In this document: piece by piece, positions 1-8,027 of the stretch
How positions within the stretch are numbered: the first letter of the stretch is position 1
Layout: each line of letters begins with the position of its first letter
NCBI GenBank assembly: GCA_035258565.1
Contig: DATFXF010000134.1
Coordinates: 1-12,755, forward strand
DNA: 12,755 nt
Reading direction: 5' to 3'
Origin: DATFXF01 sp035258565
Lineage (GTDB): Bacteria; Acidobacteriota; Terriglobia; Acidiferrales; UBA7541
Position numbers and translations under genes: made by a program
The notes under the pieces: generated by a model
Databases searched by the model: none
Told to the model about the DNA's origin: nothing
Seen by the model: only the letters and a program-made list of their open reading frames with translations

Positions 1-273
1 GCAATCTTCGATCCGCTGCAGCAGGGGAAGAAGCCCCACACCCCGACTCTTGCCCGAAGTGATTTTGCTGAATTCCTTGATATCCGCGCCAGCAACGAAA
101 GTCCGGCCGCCGCCAATGAGCACTGCGGCCTTTACGCTTTCGTGCTTATTGATCTGCTCGATGGCCTCGGAGATCCCCTCCGGCACGCCGGGGCTCAGAG
201 CGTTCACGGGCGGATTATTGATCGTAACGATGGCAATGCCGTTGTCAATTGTGAGTCGGACTAGGTCGCTCAT
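1..273 (-). CDS. Enoyl-CoA hydratase / possible bifunctional 3-hydroxyacyl-CoA dehydrogenase, N-terminal part (cut by window edge)
   Basis: Reading the minus strand from the ATG at 273-271 gives 91 codons with no stop before the window edge, so only the N-terminus is present. It begins MSDLVRLTIDNGIAIVTINN, continues PPVNALSPG, and carries GGGRTFVAGADIKEF at about residues 61-75. These are crotonase-fold hallmarks: the NPPVNAL strand and the GxxFxAGADIxEF oxyanion-hole loop. Crotonases hydrate trans-2-enoyl-CoA to 3-hydroxyacyl-CoA in the cytoplasm. The VRLTIDNGIAIVTINNPPVNAL opening is common in FadB/FadJ-like bifunctional proteins, but the dehydrogenase half would lie outside the window, so a stand-alone hydratase is equally possible. 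The start codon overlaps the stop of the upstream acyl-CoA dehydrogenase (TGATG, one shared base), implying translational coupling and use of its enoyl-CoA product. The family is clear; the exact subtype is not. Confidence 0.85.
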   Translation of the reverse strand, partial: MSDLVRLTIDNGIAIVTINNPPVNALSPGVPEGISEAIEQINKHESVKAAVLIGGGRTFVAGADIKEFSKITSGKSRGVGLLPLLQRIEDC

Positions 274-1403
274 CACCGTAGCTTTCTCCCATTGAACGCA
301 TTTGCGCTTGGGGCCGACAGCGCGCCGGCGTCGATCACCAGCCGGGCGATGCGCTCGCGATGGAAGGTCGCATCGCCCAGCGCTGTCTCTGACGCCTTCG
401 CGCGCCGGTAATACAGATGTAGATCATTCTCCCAGGTGAAACCCATGCCGCCGTGGATCTGAATCCCGCGATTGCCCACGGTACGACAGGCATCGCTGGC
501 GTACATCTTGGCGATCGAGACGGCGACCGCGGCGTCGGGCGCGTCCTCTTCGAGCGCCCCCGCAGCGTAGTAGGTCGCCGAGCGCGAACTTTCGGTCTCC
601 AGGTACATGTCGGCACACTGGTGCTGCACTGCCTGGAACGTCCCGATGGGCTTGCCAAACTGCTTCCGCGTCTTAGCGTACTCGACGGTGATTTCGAGCG
701 TGCGCTGCATCCCACCCACCATCTCGGCGACCAGACCGGCGGTCGCCACGTCGAGGGCCTTTGCCAAGCCGGCTCCATTGCCGAGCTTCTCGTTGGGCGT
801 GTCGTGGAACTGCACTGAATACAGTTTGCGCGTGAGATCCATACCTGACATCGGCGAGATCCTGATGCCGGCGGATTTGGTATCAACGACGAAGACGCCG
901 TTGCGGGCCACGACGACTATCGAGTCGGCCACCGCGGCGTCAGCCACAAACAGTTTTTCACCTGTCAGCCTTCCATTCATGACAGCGATCCGCGCGTCCG
1001 CAGGATCCCAGCTCGCGCTGGCTTCGAGCATTGCAACCGTGGAACGCTTCTCGCCGCGGCAGATGGGCGCTAGGTATCTCCTCTTCTGCTCGGGAGTGGC
1101 GACGGCGTTGAGCACGGCGCCAGCCAACGCGATCGTGGAGAAGAACGGTCCGGGCAAGAGCGCGCGCCCGGCCTCTTCCATCAGGAGAATGAGCTCCACT
1201 GTCCCGAGACCCACGCCGCCGTACTCCTCGGGAAAGATGATGCCGGTAAAGCCCTGATCGGCCATCTTCGACCACAGGGCGGCATCATAAGCGGTGTCGC
1301 TTTTTATGAGACGCCGGACCGTCGCGATCGGGCACTCGCTGGCGAAAAACTTGCGCGCGCTGTTCTTGAGAATCTGTTGGCTCTCGCTTAATCCAAACTG
1401 CAT
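273..1403 (-). CDS. Acyl-CoA dehydrogenase family protein, probable non-catalytic partner subunit
   Basis: This encodes a 376-residue acyl-CoA dehydrogenase-fold flavoprotein subunit. I use the ATG at 1403 rather than an in-frame codon further upstream, because it lies 10 nt after the previous gene's stop, has AGGGGA just ahead of it, and begins MQFGLSESQQ, a normal family N-terminus. Features in order: helical N-domain with FPEEYGGVGLGTVE (58-70), beta-domain (about 120-205), FAD-contacting YAKTRKQFGKPIGTFQAVQH (242-261), and C-terminal IQIHGGMGFTWENDLHLYYRR (315-335). The position of the medium-chain enzyme's catalytic glutamate (the YEGT motif) reads TALGD here, with leucine at 342. The isovaleryl-type position (around 220) also lacks an acid. 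The protein therefore probably pairs with the neighbouring 395-residue dehydrogenase as an alpha2beta2-type enzyme. Its stop overlaps the start of the hydratase gene. The family is certain; the partner role is inferred. Confidence 0.9.
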   Translation of the reverse strand: MQFGLSESQQILKNSARKFFASECPIATVRRLIKSDTAYDAALWSKMADQGFTGIIFPEEYGGVGLGTVELILLMEEAGRALLPGPFFSTIALAGAVLNAVATPEQKRRYLAPICRGEKRSTVAMLEASASWDPADARIAVMNGRLTGEKLFVADAAVADSIVVVARNGVFVVDTKSAGIRISPMSGMDLTRKLYSVQFHDTPNEKLGNGAGLAKALDVATAGLVAEMVGGMQRTLEITVEYAKTRKQFGKPIGTFQAVQHQCADMYLETESSRSATYYAAGALEEDAPDAAVAVSIAKMYASDACRTVGNRGIQIHGGMGFTWENDLHLYYRRAKASETALGDATFHRERIARLVIDAGALSAPSANAFNGRKLR

Positions 1404-1413
1404 CGCGTTTCCC

Positions 1414-2601
1414 CTAGTAGCTCCTGGGCAGGCCGAGCACGTAGTGTCCAATGATGTTGCGCTGGATCTCGGACGTGCCGGCTTCAATTGTGTTACCGCG
1501 CGAACGTAGGTATCCATAGGACCAGGCGCCCTTGTCGATAGCGCGGTCGTCGGGTGCGGCGAGCTGCCCGTATGGACCGAGCAGCTCTTGCGCGACCTGC
1601 TGAAGCCGCTGATTCAGTTCACTCCAGAAGATTTTCTGGATCGAGCCTTCGGGGCCAGGCACGCCGGTGGCGCTGATCCGGCTGAATGCGCGCATTTGGT
1701 TCAGGCGCATGATTTCAATCTCTGCATAGCATTGCGCGAGCTTCTGTCGTATGAGCGGGTCTTGCGCGGCGGGGCGCCCGTTCCGGTGGAAGGTGCGGGC
1801 GAGCTCAATGAGGCGATCCATGTTGCGCTTGTAGATGATCTGGAGGCCGGCGCCAAACGTGCCGCGCTCGTGCATGAGCGTGCCGATGGCGACATCCCAA
1901 CCCTCATTCACCTTGCCAAGGACGTTTTCGGCCGGCACGCGCACCTCGCGCAGGAACAGCTCATTGAACTCGGCCTCGCCGGTCATCTGGCGCAAGGGAC
2001 GGACCTCCATGCCGGGCGTCTTCATGTCCACCAATAGAACCGTGAGGCCCTTGTGCTTGGGCGCATTCGGGTCCGTACGTACGACGAGTTCGCACCAGTC
2101 CGCGGCCCAGCCGTAGCTGGTCCATACCTTCTGACCGTTGACGACGTAGTGGTCTCCGCCCAAGCGCGCTTCGGTGCTCAGACCGGCGAGGTCTGAGCCA
2201 GCGTTCGGCTCGGAAAAACCCTGACACCAGATCTCTTCGGCGCTGAGAATCTTCCGCAGGTGGCGTTTCTTTTGCGCCTCCGTGCCAAAGGCGATGATGG
2301 TGGGGCCGATCAGCCCCAGGCCCAGGACGTTGGCCATCGGCGGCGCTGCAGCCCGCGCCATCTCCTGCCAGAAGATGACCTCTTGCATCAGGCTAGCGCC
2401 GCGGCCGCCGTACTCCTTCGGCCACGAAATGCCGGCCCAGCCGCCTTCGTAGAGCTTGCGTTGCCAGACCCGCAGATACTCGAAGCGCGTTTCGAGCGAT
2501 TCTTCTCGCCGCTCGCCCCAATCCTTGGGGGCATTAGCCTTGAGCCACGCGCGCAACTCGTCGCGGAATTGCAGCTCTTCGGCGGTCAGATTCAGATCCA
2601 T
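1414..2601 (-). CDS. Acyl-CoA dehydrogenase, probable catalytic subunit
   Basis: This is a full-length 395-residue acyl-CoA dehydrogenase, which would oxidise an acyl-CoA to the 2-enoyl-CoA and pass electrons from FAD to ETF. The ATG at 2601 has AAGGAG 7 nt upstream. Visible motifs are ISWPKEYGGRGAS (58-70), the family signature GFSEPNAGSDLA (128-139), the beta-domain MTGEAEFNELFL (206-217), LMHERG (242-247), and C-terminal GNTIEAGTSEIQRNIIG (369-385). Aligned by eye to the YEGT motif of medium-chain enzymes, the usual glutamate position is alanine 374. Glu245 in LMHERG sits where isovaleryl-type and heteromeric steroid acyl-CoA dehydrogenases keep their catalytic base. The next gene encodes a second dehydrogenase lacking both acids, 10 nt downstream, so the two likely form one enzyme. 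The substrate is not readable; branched, cyclic or side-chain CoA esters are candidates. Confidence 0.92.
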   Translation of the reverse strand: MDLNLTAEELQFRDELRAWLKANAPKDWGERREESLETRFEYLRVWQRKLYEGGWAGISWPKEYGGRGASLMQEVIFWQEMARAAAPPMANVLGLGLIGPTIIAFGTEAQKKRHLRKILSAEEIWCQGFSEPNAGSDLAGLSTEARLGGDHYVVNGQKVWTSYGWAADWCELVVRTDPNAPKHKGLTVLLVDMKTPGMEVRPLRQMTGEAEFNELFLREVRVPAENVLGKVNEGWDVAIGTLMHERGTFGAGLQIIYKRNMDRLIELARTFHRNGRPAAQDPLIRQKLAQCYAEIEIMRLNQMRAFSRISATGVPGPEGSIQKIFWSELNQRLQQVAQELLGPYGQLAAPDDRAIDKGAWSYGYLRSRGNTIEAGTSEIQRNIIGHYVLGLPRSY

Positions 2602-2709
2602 GGGGAAACTCCTTCATCTCGCCCGCATGCCCGCCCCTTCATTCCGAGCCTGAGGGCCTCTGTGCGCCTTCTACGACAAGACGAAGCTAAGGGAAGACAG
2701 CGGCGCTGC

Positions 2710-2722
2710 GGTGACCTCCTTT
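2710..2722 (-). promoter_or_regulatory. Isolated near-perfect Shine-Dalgarno sequence without a matching start codon
   Basis: In the 141-nt gap between the thiamine-diphosphate enzyme and the first acyl-CoA dehydrogenase, the minus strand reads AAAGGAGGTCACC. This is an almost perfect complement of the 16S rRNA 3' tail. No ATG, GTG or TTG follows at the usual 5-10 nt; the next bases are GCAGCGCCGCTG. The dehydrogenase has its own AAGGAG about 110 nt further on. The motif may be a relic of a deleted gene, a ribosome standby site or chance. The rest of the gap shows no gene and no clear terminator. Confidence 0.35.
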
Positions 2723-2742
2723 AAGATCGGACTTGGTCCTTC

Positions 2743-4392
2743 TCAGAGAGATTCTTGGGCCGTGAAAATAGCTCCGATCTCCCAAGGTGCCTTCAACGCG
2801 ATCGACAACTCGAGCAAAGCCGCGCCCGATGCGCCCAGCCAGCCGGGAAGCGCCCGGCCCAGGCCATCGCAGTCTGCCACACGCTTGGCCCAAATGCCAA
2901 AAGCCTCGGCCAGACGGCAAAAATCAGGATTTTTCAGGGAGACCTCGTGGGTGTGGCTGAACCGGAGGCGTTGCAAGTACCCGATCACTCCGTAAGCGCT
3001 GTCGTTCACGAGCAGGATCTTTACCGGCAGTCGATGCTGCCCCAGGGTGGCCAGCTCGTGCGAAGTGTATTGAAAGCCGCCGTCGCCGGTCACACAGACC
3101 ACGCGTCCGGGCAGGCCGTAGCGTTGGGCTGCACAGGCCGCCCCGATGGCTGCGGGCAGTCCGTAGCCGAGCGTTCCCGACCCAGAGGGATACAAGAAGG
3201 TGCGGGGCTCAAACACAGGGAAAAACGCCGCTGCCCAATAGTTCAGAATGGACTGATCGTGAACCACCACGTCTCCCCGGTCGAGGGCCTCGCGAACGCG
3301 GATGAGCGCGGCGTAGCCATCCGCACCGAGCGCGCTGAGCCGTTGCCGCTCCCGATCCCTGGCTTTGGCGGCGTCCCACCAGCTCGCTCGCGGCGTCACT
3401 CGGGCAAGCAAGCCCTGCGCGATGGCGTTGAGATTTCCAACCAGCTCGGCGGCCACAGGAAACCGGCGTCCAATGCGGGAGCCGCTTTCGTCCGCTTGAA
3501 GATGCCGCGCGGGAAGCTGGAGCCTAAACTGTCCGGTGTCAAACTCGGTGAACCGCGCTCCGAAAGAAATCAGTAAATCGCTGGCCAGCAGCAGGTCTTG
3601 CGCCGCCCCCAGACGAGCGATGCAGCCCATCGCCAGAGGATGGTCGTCCGGGATCAGCCCCTTGCCGGCAGTGGTGGTCAATACCGGCGCCTGTAAGGTC
3701 TCCGCCAGGCGTCGAACCGAACTAGCGGCATCGTCGCGCAGAGCGCCGGAGCCAATGAGAATTGTGGGGCGCTGACTTTGCGCGATGTGCGCTGCCGCCT
3801 GCGCGATTTCCTCTTCGAGGGGCTCCGCCGCGGTTGCCCTTGGCCCGTTGGGAAAATCGGCGGCCACCGGCGCGGAAAGGAAATCGTGAGGGATCTCGAC
3901 AAAGGCCGGGCCTGGAGTCGGGCCATGCAGCACCTCCACCGCTCGCGCAATCGCTTCGGGGATGGCGTCGGGGGACGTCACGCGCAGGGCCAGCCGCGTG
4001 AGGGGTTGGAAGAGGTCTAGCTGCCGTGGAGTCTCGTGCAGCGCGTTACAAGGCTTGTCCAGCAGCGGGGAGGCCACATTGGTGCCGACTACGAGGACCG
4101 GTGTGTCGGTCTGGAAACTTTCGAGCAGCGGCACCAGCGTGAACAGATTGCCGGGCCCGGTGGAGGCGAAGACAGCCGCGGGGCGTCCGCTGCGCCGAGC
4201 GAAGCCGTCGGCGGCAAACGCAGCCGCTTGCTCGTGGCGTACCACCCAGTGCTGGAAGTTCGGCTCCTGCCGCAACGCCTCATAAATCGTTATGTTGTGA
4301 ATACTGGGGATTCCGAACCCCGCCGTAATTCCGTACCTGAGCAGGGCTTCAACTATGGCCTGCGCGCCGGTGAGCTGGATAGGTTTGAACAT
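2743..4392 (-). CDS. Thiamine diphosphate-dependent enzyme, acetolactate synthase / 2-oxoacid decarboxylase superfamily
   Basis: This 549-residue protein has the full three-domain layout of the family. The N-terminal PYR domain (about 8-170) holds the catalytic glutamate in RHEQAAAFAADGFAR (Glu54) and the STGPGNLFTL loop. The central domain (about 195-330) includes ILIGSGALRDDA. The C-terminal PP domain (about 370-540) has GSGTLGYGLPAAIGAA and the ThDP/Mg motif from GDGGF (436-440) to LVND (461-464). Where true acetohydroxyacid synthases carry a Phe-Gln-Glu segment, this protein has NALHETPRQLDLF (116-128), closer to arginine-derived 2-oxoacid decarboxylase (AruI-like) and related enzymes, and no regulatory small subunit lies nearby. 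It more likely decarboxylates or ligates a 2-oxoacid than makes acetolactate. The ATG at 4392 has no good Shine-Dalgarno; the nearest purine run, AAAAGG, is about 20 nt upstream. The superfamily is secure; the reaction is not. Confidence 0.85.
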   Translation of the reverse strand: MFKPIQLTGAQAIVEALLRYGITAGFGIPSIHNITIYEALRQEPNFQHWVVRHEQAAAFAADGFARRSGRPAAVFASTGPGNLFTLVPLLESFQTDTPVLVVGTNVASPLLDKPCNALHETPRQLDLFQPLTRLALRVTSPDAIPEAIARAVEVLHGPTPGPAFVEIPHDFLSAPVAADFPNGPRATAAEPLEEEIAQAAAHIAQSQRPTILIGSGALRDDAASSVRRLAETLQAPVLTTTAGKGLIPDDHPLAMGCIARLGAAQDLLLASDLLISFGARFTEFDTGQFRLQLPARHLQADESGSRIGRRFPVAAELVGNLNAIAQGLLARVTPRASWWDAAKARDRERQRLSALGADGYAALIRVREALDRGDVVVHDQSILNYWAAAFFPVFEPRTFLYPSGSGTLGYGLPAAIGAACAAQRYGLPGRVVCVTGDGGFQYTSHELATLGQHRLPVKILLVNDSAYGVIGYLQRLRFSHTHEVSLKNPDFCRLAEAFGIWAKRVADCDGLGRALPGWLGASGAALLELSIALKAPWEIGAIFTAQESL

Positions 4393-4569
4393 TTAGGTGA
4401 GGTGCCGGCCAAGCCTTTTGCTGGAAACATTCGCTGACCTGTATGGAGTGCACGAAAGCCAAGGCGCCCGCTTGCGTCGTGCTCTGACGCTTTCGGCGGC
4501 TCCCCAGCTCAACTCAAGAAGTACACCAGCGAAACCATCCGTACTTGGTCTTTGTCCTCCGCCGCAACC

Positions 4570-7500
4570 CTAGAAGCTCAAGCGCAGGCCGAGCTGAATC
4601 TGCCGCATGGGCTGCGCCGCAGTAAAGCCCAGCGGCTGGTTCGGCTGGCGGTCGCGGCTTCCGTGCAGGTTGAAGGGTGGGCCGATGACACCCACAACGT
4701 TGTTGACGGTGGCCAAGTTCGTCCGGTTCAAGATGTTGAATCCCTCGGCCGTCAGTTGCAGGCGCGCTTTCTCTCCCAACCCAATCTGCCGCGTCAGGCG
4801 CATGTCGAATGTCCAGAAGTTGGGGCCAATACCCGTATCGCGGCCCGCCCCCGGCGGCCGGTCCGTTGTCGAATGCCGGTCCCCGTTGACCTCGGTCCCG
4901 GTCAGGAGATTGAAAGGACGTGCGCTATTGCCACGCACGATGGGAGAAAGCATGAAGCCCGAGAAGATGCGCGCCGCAAGGTTGGCGCTGGCCCCACCCT
5001 TCCAGGGACTCTCCAAAACGGCCGCAATTACTACCTTGTGCCTCTGGTCGAAAGGGGAAAGCGAGCGTTCGGCAGCCAGGTTCGTTTGATCGTTGGCTTC
5101 AAAGTCGCTGTTGAAATCGGTCACGTCGTCAATGGCTTTGCTGAAGGTGTAATTCGCAAACAGGCTGAAGAGCTGACCGAAGCGTTTGTTCACTTCGATG
5201 ATGCCCCCGTCGTAAAAGGCTTTGCCGCTGGACTCATACTGTTGGCCTAGGAGAAGCGACGGATGCACAAAGCAAGCTGCGCCACACAGATCCCATCGCT
5301 TGATCCTGATGCCCGCCGGTCCGGAGGGCACGTCACCACACGTTGTTCCGCCCGCTGCAAGACAAGCCGCCGTCTTAAAGTTGCTAGGGTCGAGCAGATT
5401 CGAGTCGCGGGCGCGGGTCACTTTGAGCGTCCGCGAATGTATGTAGCTGAGAGAAATCGAAAAGCCCTGCCCCAGCTCGCGTTCGATCCCGAGCTCGGCT
5501 TGTTGCGAGTAGGCGTTCTGGAAGTCGGGGTCACTGCCGAAGATCACGCTCAGGGGAGGAATGGGGCCGTTGTGGGTGATGTTGATGCCGAACAGGTTTT
5601 TCAGATCATCCTGCGTGATGCAAGCTTCATCCCCTGTTGGCGGAGTTCCGCAGCCGATCTTTCCCTGCTTGAACAAGGTCTGGAAGATGGGAGCACTCCC
5701 TGGGAAGGCGGAAAAGACCAGGGGAATTTGCCGGAAGCAATCCACGGTCCCGGAGGCGCAATTGGTAACGGGGTCCACAACCTGCTGATTGCCGTTATTG
5801 CGGTCCACAACGTTCAGGTACCGCACCACAGAGTCAATTTGATTGTAAATCGAGGCGTAGAAAATCCCGTACCCCGCGCGAACTACCGTCTTGTGGTTGC
5901 CGAATGGATCCCAAGCGAGAGAAACGCGTGGGGCAAAATTATCCGTGTCGGTGTGCAGGGGCGCGTAGCGCTTATCGAGCTCGTACCGGACACCGTAGTT
6001 GAGAGTGAGGTTGGACCGAAGGGACCACGAATCCTGCCAGTAGCCAGCGATCAACGGATTCGCATCCACGATCAGTCCACTGCCAAAACCCTGAATATAA
6101 CTCTGCGGCAAGCCCAACGCGGCCGCTTGCAGTCCATTCACAGTAGCTCCGCTCGAAAGACCGCATGCATTGGTCCCCGATGGTGGCGTCATCAGGCACG
6201 GGCTGAGCACCTGCCCGGGCAGGTCGCCAAAAAAGAACCGACCGGGAAAGTAAGTGTGGGAGTTGGTGTGATCGCCGCGGACCAACAGGTAAGCGCCGGT
6301 CTTCATCTTGTGCCGGCCTCGGCTGAAGGTGAAATTGTCGGCGACCTCATAGCGGTGGGCAATAGTGCGCGACGGCAAGAAGATGTTGCGTCCAAAGGAG
6401 CCGAAGCCGTTGATTTCGAGCTGCGGCCCGCCCGGATCGTTGGGGACCACGTCAAACTTGTAGTAAATAAACTGTGCGCGGGCTTCATTCTGAGTTTGCG
6501 GGCTGAATTCGTGGAACCAGGCCCCCACGATCGTGTTGCTTGTGGGCGTGCTGACCTGATTGCCTTGTGAAAAGCCCACCAGCGCTTGCACGTTCGGGTT
6601 CTGCTCGATGTCCCGCCCATAGTTGTAGCGAAGGAAGACCTGATTGTTCGCGCTAAACATGTGGTCCAACCGGGCAGATCCGAGGTCCTGCGTGGCCTGG
6701 AACGGAAAGAGCCCGGCGTTGGTGATAAACTGCTTCACCCAAAAAGCCTTCAACGCCGAAGACTGCGGATTCACAGTCAGAATGTTGCTAAGTACGCCGG
6801 CACACATGTTGGCGGGCAGCGTGGTCGCCGGGTTTGTCAGGCAAGGCACCGGTGTGCCACCTCGCGCTTGCAGCGCGCTCAGAACGGCCACCTGGTTGGA
6901 ACTCTGTCCGGGGAGTCCGGAGGTTGGAGCAAAAATGGAGCTGTCTGTCAGTAGCGGGACGGGAGCCGACTCATCCCGGCGCAGGCCTTCATAAGCGAGG
7001 AACAGGAAGGTCTTGTCCTTCTGAATCGGGAAACCGACCGAGCCACCGAATTGCTGGCGGCTCAGGGTAGGCTTGACCGGCGCGCCTTTGGCAGTGAGAC
7101 TGAAATCGCTGAAATCGGTCTTCGCGAGGGCCGGAGTTTTGGCAAACGGATCCTGCGCATCCAGAGCGTCGTTCCGGAAAAAGCCGAAGGCGCTGCCGTG
7201 GACGGTGTTCGCGCCAGATTTCGATACGATGTTGATGGAGGCACCGCTGGCCGACCCTAGCTCGGCCGAATAGTTGCTGCGGTTAATTTGGAACTCCTGC
7301 ACTGCATCTTGGCTTAAGGTCAGCAGGACGCCCCCGGAATCATCGTTCGCCTCGCCCCCGTCTACGGTGACACTGTTCCCCCGGCCATTGCTTCCGTAGA
7401 AGGAGAGTCCACTCTGGGGTGTCTGCTTGACGCGGATGACACTACCTGTGCTATCGGCCATGCTGGTGGCATCGGTCACACCGGGCGCCAGCAGTGTATA

Positions 7501-7971
7501 CGTCAGGTAGTCGCGGCGGTCGATGGGCAAGTTGCGAATGTCCTGTTCTTCGATGGTATTTGCCTGCGCACTTCTTTCCGTTTCAACGATGGGTGTTTCC
7601 GCGGTCACCTCGATTTGGGTTGTCAACTGCGACACCTTCAACTGGAAATCCAGGATAACCGTCTCCCCGACGGTGACGACCACCCGCTTGCGGACCTCGC
7701 GCTGAAATCCTGACAGTTCCGCGCTTACGTCGTAGGTCGCCGGCGGCAGTCCCGTCACCCGATACTGACCGTTGTCGTCGCTCGTAGTGCTGCGCCGGAA
7801 ACCCTTCTCGGTTTCCACTACTACGACCGTCACTTTTGGCAACGCCCCGCCTAAAGGGTCGGTTATGGTTCCCTTGATATCGCCCGAGGCCCCAACACCC
7901 TGCGCGTAAGCTACGTTGCTTGCCAGTGCGAGTGAAACAAAGAGAAACAGCACTACGTGGATGGATTTCAC
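4570..7971 (-). CDS. Oar-like TonB-dependent outer-membrane receptor with carboxypeptidase-regulatory N-domain
   Basis: This 1133-residue outer-membrane protein begins with a GTG at 7971, supported by AAGGAGGAG a few bases upstream. A Sec signal peptide covers residues 1-23 (cleavage after AYA, before QG). A carboxypeptidase-regulatory-like beta-sandwich follows (about 30-112, GTITDPLGGALPKVTVVV and GLPPATYDVSAELSGF). The plug domain (about 115-260) contains ITVDGG-type and SGASINIVSKSGANTVHGS stretches. The rest is a long TonB-dependent beta-barrel ending in LGLRLSF, the terminal-phenylalanine signature for BAM assembly. Such proteins bind large substrates, often glycans or peptides, for import driven by TonB-ExbBD; the Acidobacteriota carry many. 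The substrate is not identifiable and no SusD partner or regulator is adjacent. Six close cysteine pairs occur in presumed outer loops. The 177-nt gap before the next gene shows no convincing terminator. Confidence 0.93.
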   Translation of the reverse strand: MKSIHVVLFLFVSLALASNVAYAQGVGASGDIKGTITDPLGGALPKVTVVVVETEKGFRRSTTSDDNGQYRVTGLPPATYDVSAELSGFQREVRKRVVVTVGETVILDFQLKVSQLTTQIEVTAETPIVETERSAQANTIEEQDIRNLPIDRRDYLTYTLLAPGVTDATSMADSTGSVIRVKQTPQSGLSFYGSNGRGNSVTVDGGEANDDSGGVLLTLSQDAVQEFQINRSNYSAELGSASGASINIVSKSGANTVHGSAFGFFRNDALDAQDPFAKTPALAKTDFSDFSLTAKGAPVKPTLSRQQFGGSVGFPIQKDKTFLFLAYEGLRRDESAPVPLLTDSSIFAPTSGLPGQSSNQVAVLSALQARGGTPVPCLTNPATTLPANMCAGVLSNILTVNPQSSALKAFWVKQFITNAGLFPFQATQDLGSARLDHMFSANNQVFLRYNYGRDIEQNPNVQALVGFSQGNQVSTPTSNTIVGAWFHEFSPQTQNEARAQFIYYKFDVVPNDPGGPQLEINGFGSFGRNIFLPSRTIAHRYEVADNFTFSRGRHKMKTGAYLLVRGDHTNSHTYFPGRFFFGDLPGQVLSPCLMTPPSGTNACGLSSGATVNGLQAAALGLPQSYIQGFGSGLIVDANPLIAGYWQDSWSLRSNLTLNYGVRYELDKRYAPLHTDTDNFAPRVSLAWDPFGNHKTVVRAGYGIFYASIYNQIDSVVRYLNVVDRNNGNQQVVDPVTNCASGTVDCFRQIPLVFSAFPGSAPIFQTLFKQGKIGCGTPPTGDEACITQDDLKNLFGINITHNGPIPPLSVIFGSDPDFQNAYSQQAELGIERELGQGFSISLSYIHSRTLKVTRARDSNLLDPSNFKTAACLAAGGTTCGDVPSGPAGIRIKRWDLCGAACFVHPSLLLGQQYESSGKAFYDGGIIEVNKRFGQLFSLFANYTFSKAIDDVTDFNSDFEANDQTNLAAERSLSPFDQRHKVVIAAVLESPWKGGASANLAARIFSGFMLSPIVRGNSARPFNLLTGTEVNGDRHSTTDRPPGAGRDTGIGPNFWTFDMRLTRQIGLGEKARLQLTAEGFNILNRTNLATVNNVVGVIGPPFNLHGSRDRQPNQPLGFTAAQPMRQIQLGLRLSF

Positions 7972-8027
7972 GGCTCCTCCTTCAGATGCTCAAGCGCATC
8001 CCAAAGGTAGTTGTGGGCCTGCCCCAT
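7968..8027 (-). CDS. Possible 19-residue leader peptide overlapping the receptor start
   Basis: On the minus strand an ATG at 8027, preceded by GGGGAG with a 4-nt spacer, opens a 19-codon frame: MGQAHNYLWDALEHLKEEP. Its TGA overlaps the GTG start of the TonB-dependent receptor by 4 nt (GTGA), a typical translational-coupling arrangement. The receptor's own AAGGAGG lies inside this frame's last codons. The frame is open for 57 more codons upstream, so it could instead be the tail of a longer lost gene. No family is recognised and no amino-acid run suggests attenuation. The supporting points are the good ribosome-binding site and the overlap; a chance short frame remains quite possible. Confidence 0.3.
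   Translation of the reverse strand: MGQAHNYLWDALEHLKEEP

Noticed and set aside
2710..2730. Plus-strand GGTGACCTCCTTT resembling the 3' end of 16S rRNA
   Set aside because: Only the anti-Shine-Dalgarno-like bases match and no rRNA helix precedes it; it is better read as a Shine-Dalgarno on the minus strand.
2743..4392. Naming this gene ilvB (acetolactate synthase)
   Set aside because: Key acetohydroxyacid synthase signature residues are replaced and no small subunit is adjacent.
5263..6570. A 435-codon open frame on the plus strand opposite the receptor gene
   Set aside because: It lies wholly antisense to the receptor's well-supported frame, has no ribosome-binding site or recognisable domain, and arises from GC-rich codon bias.
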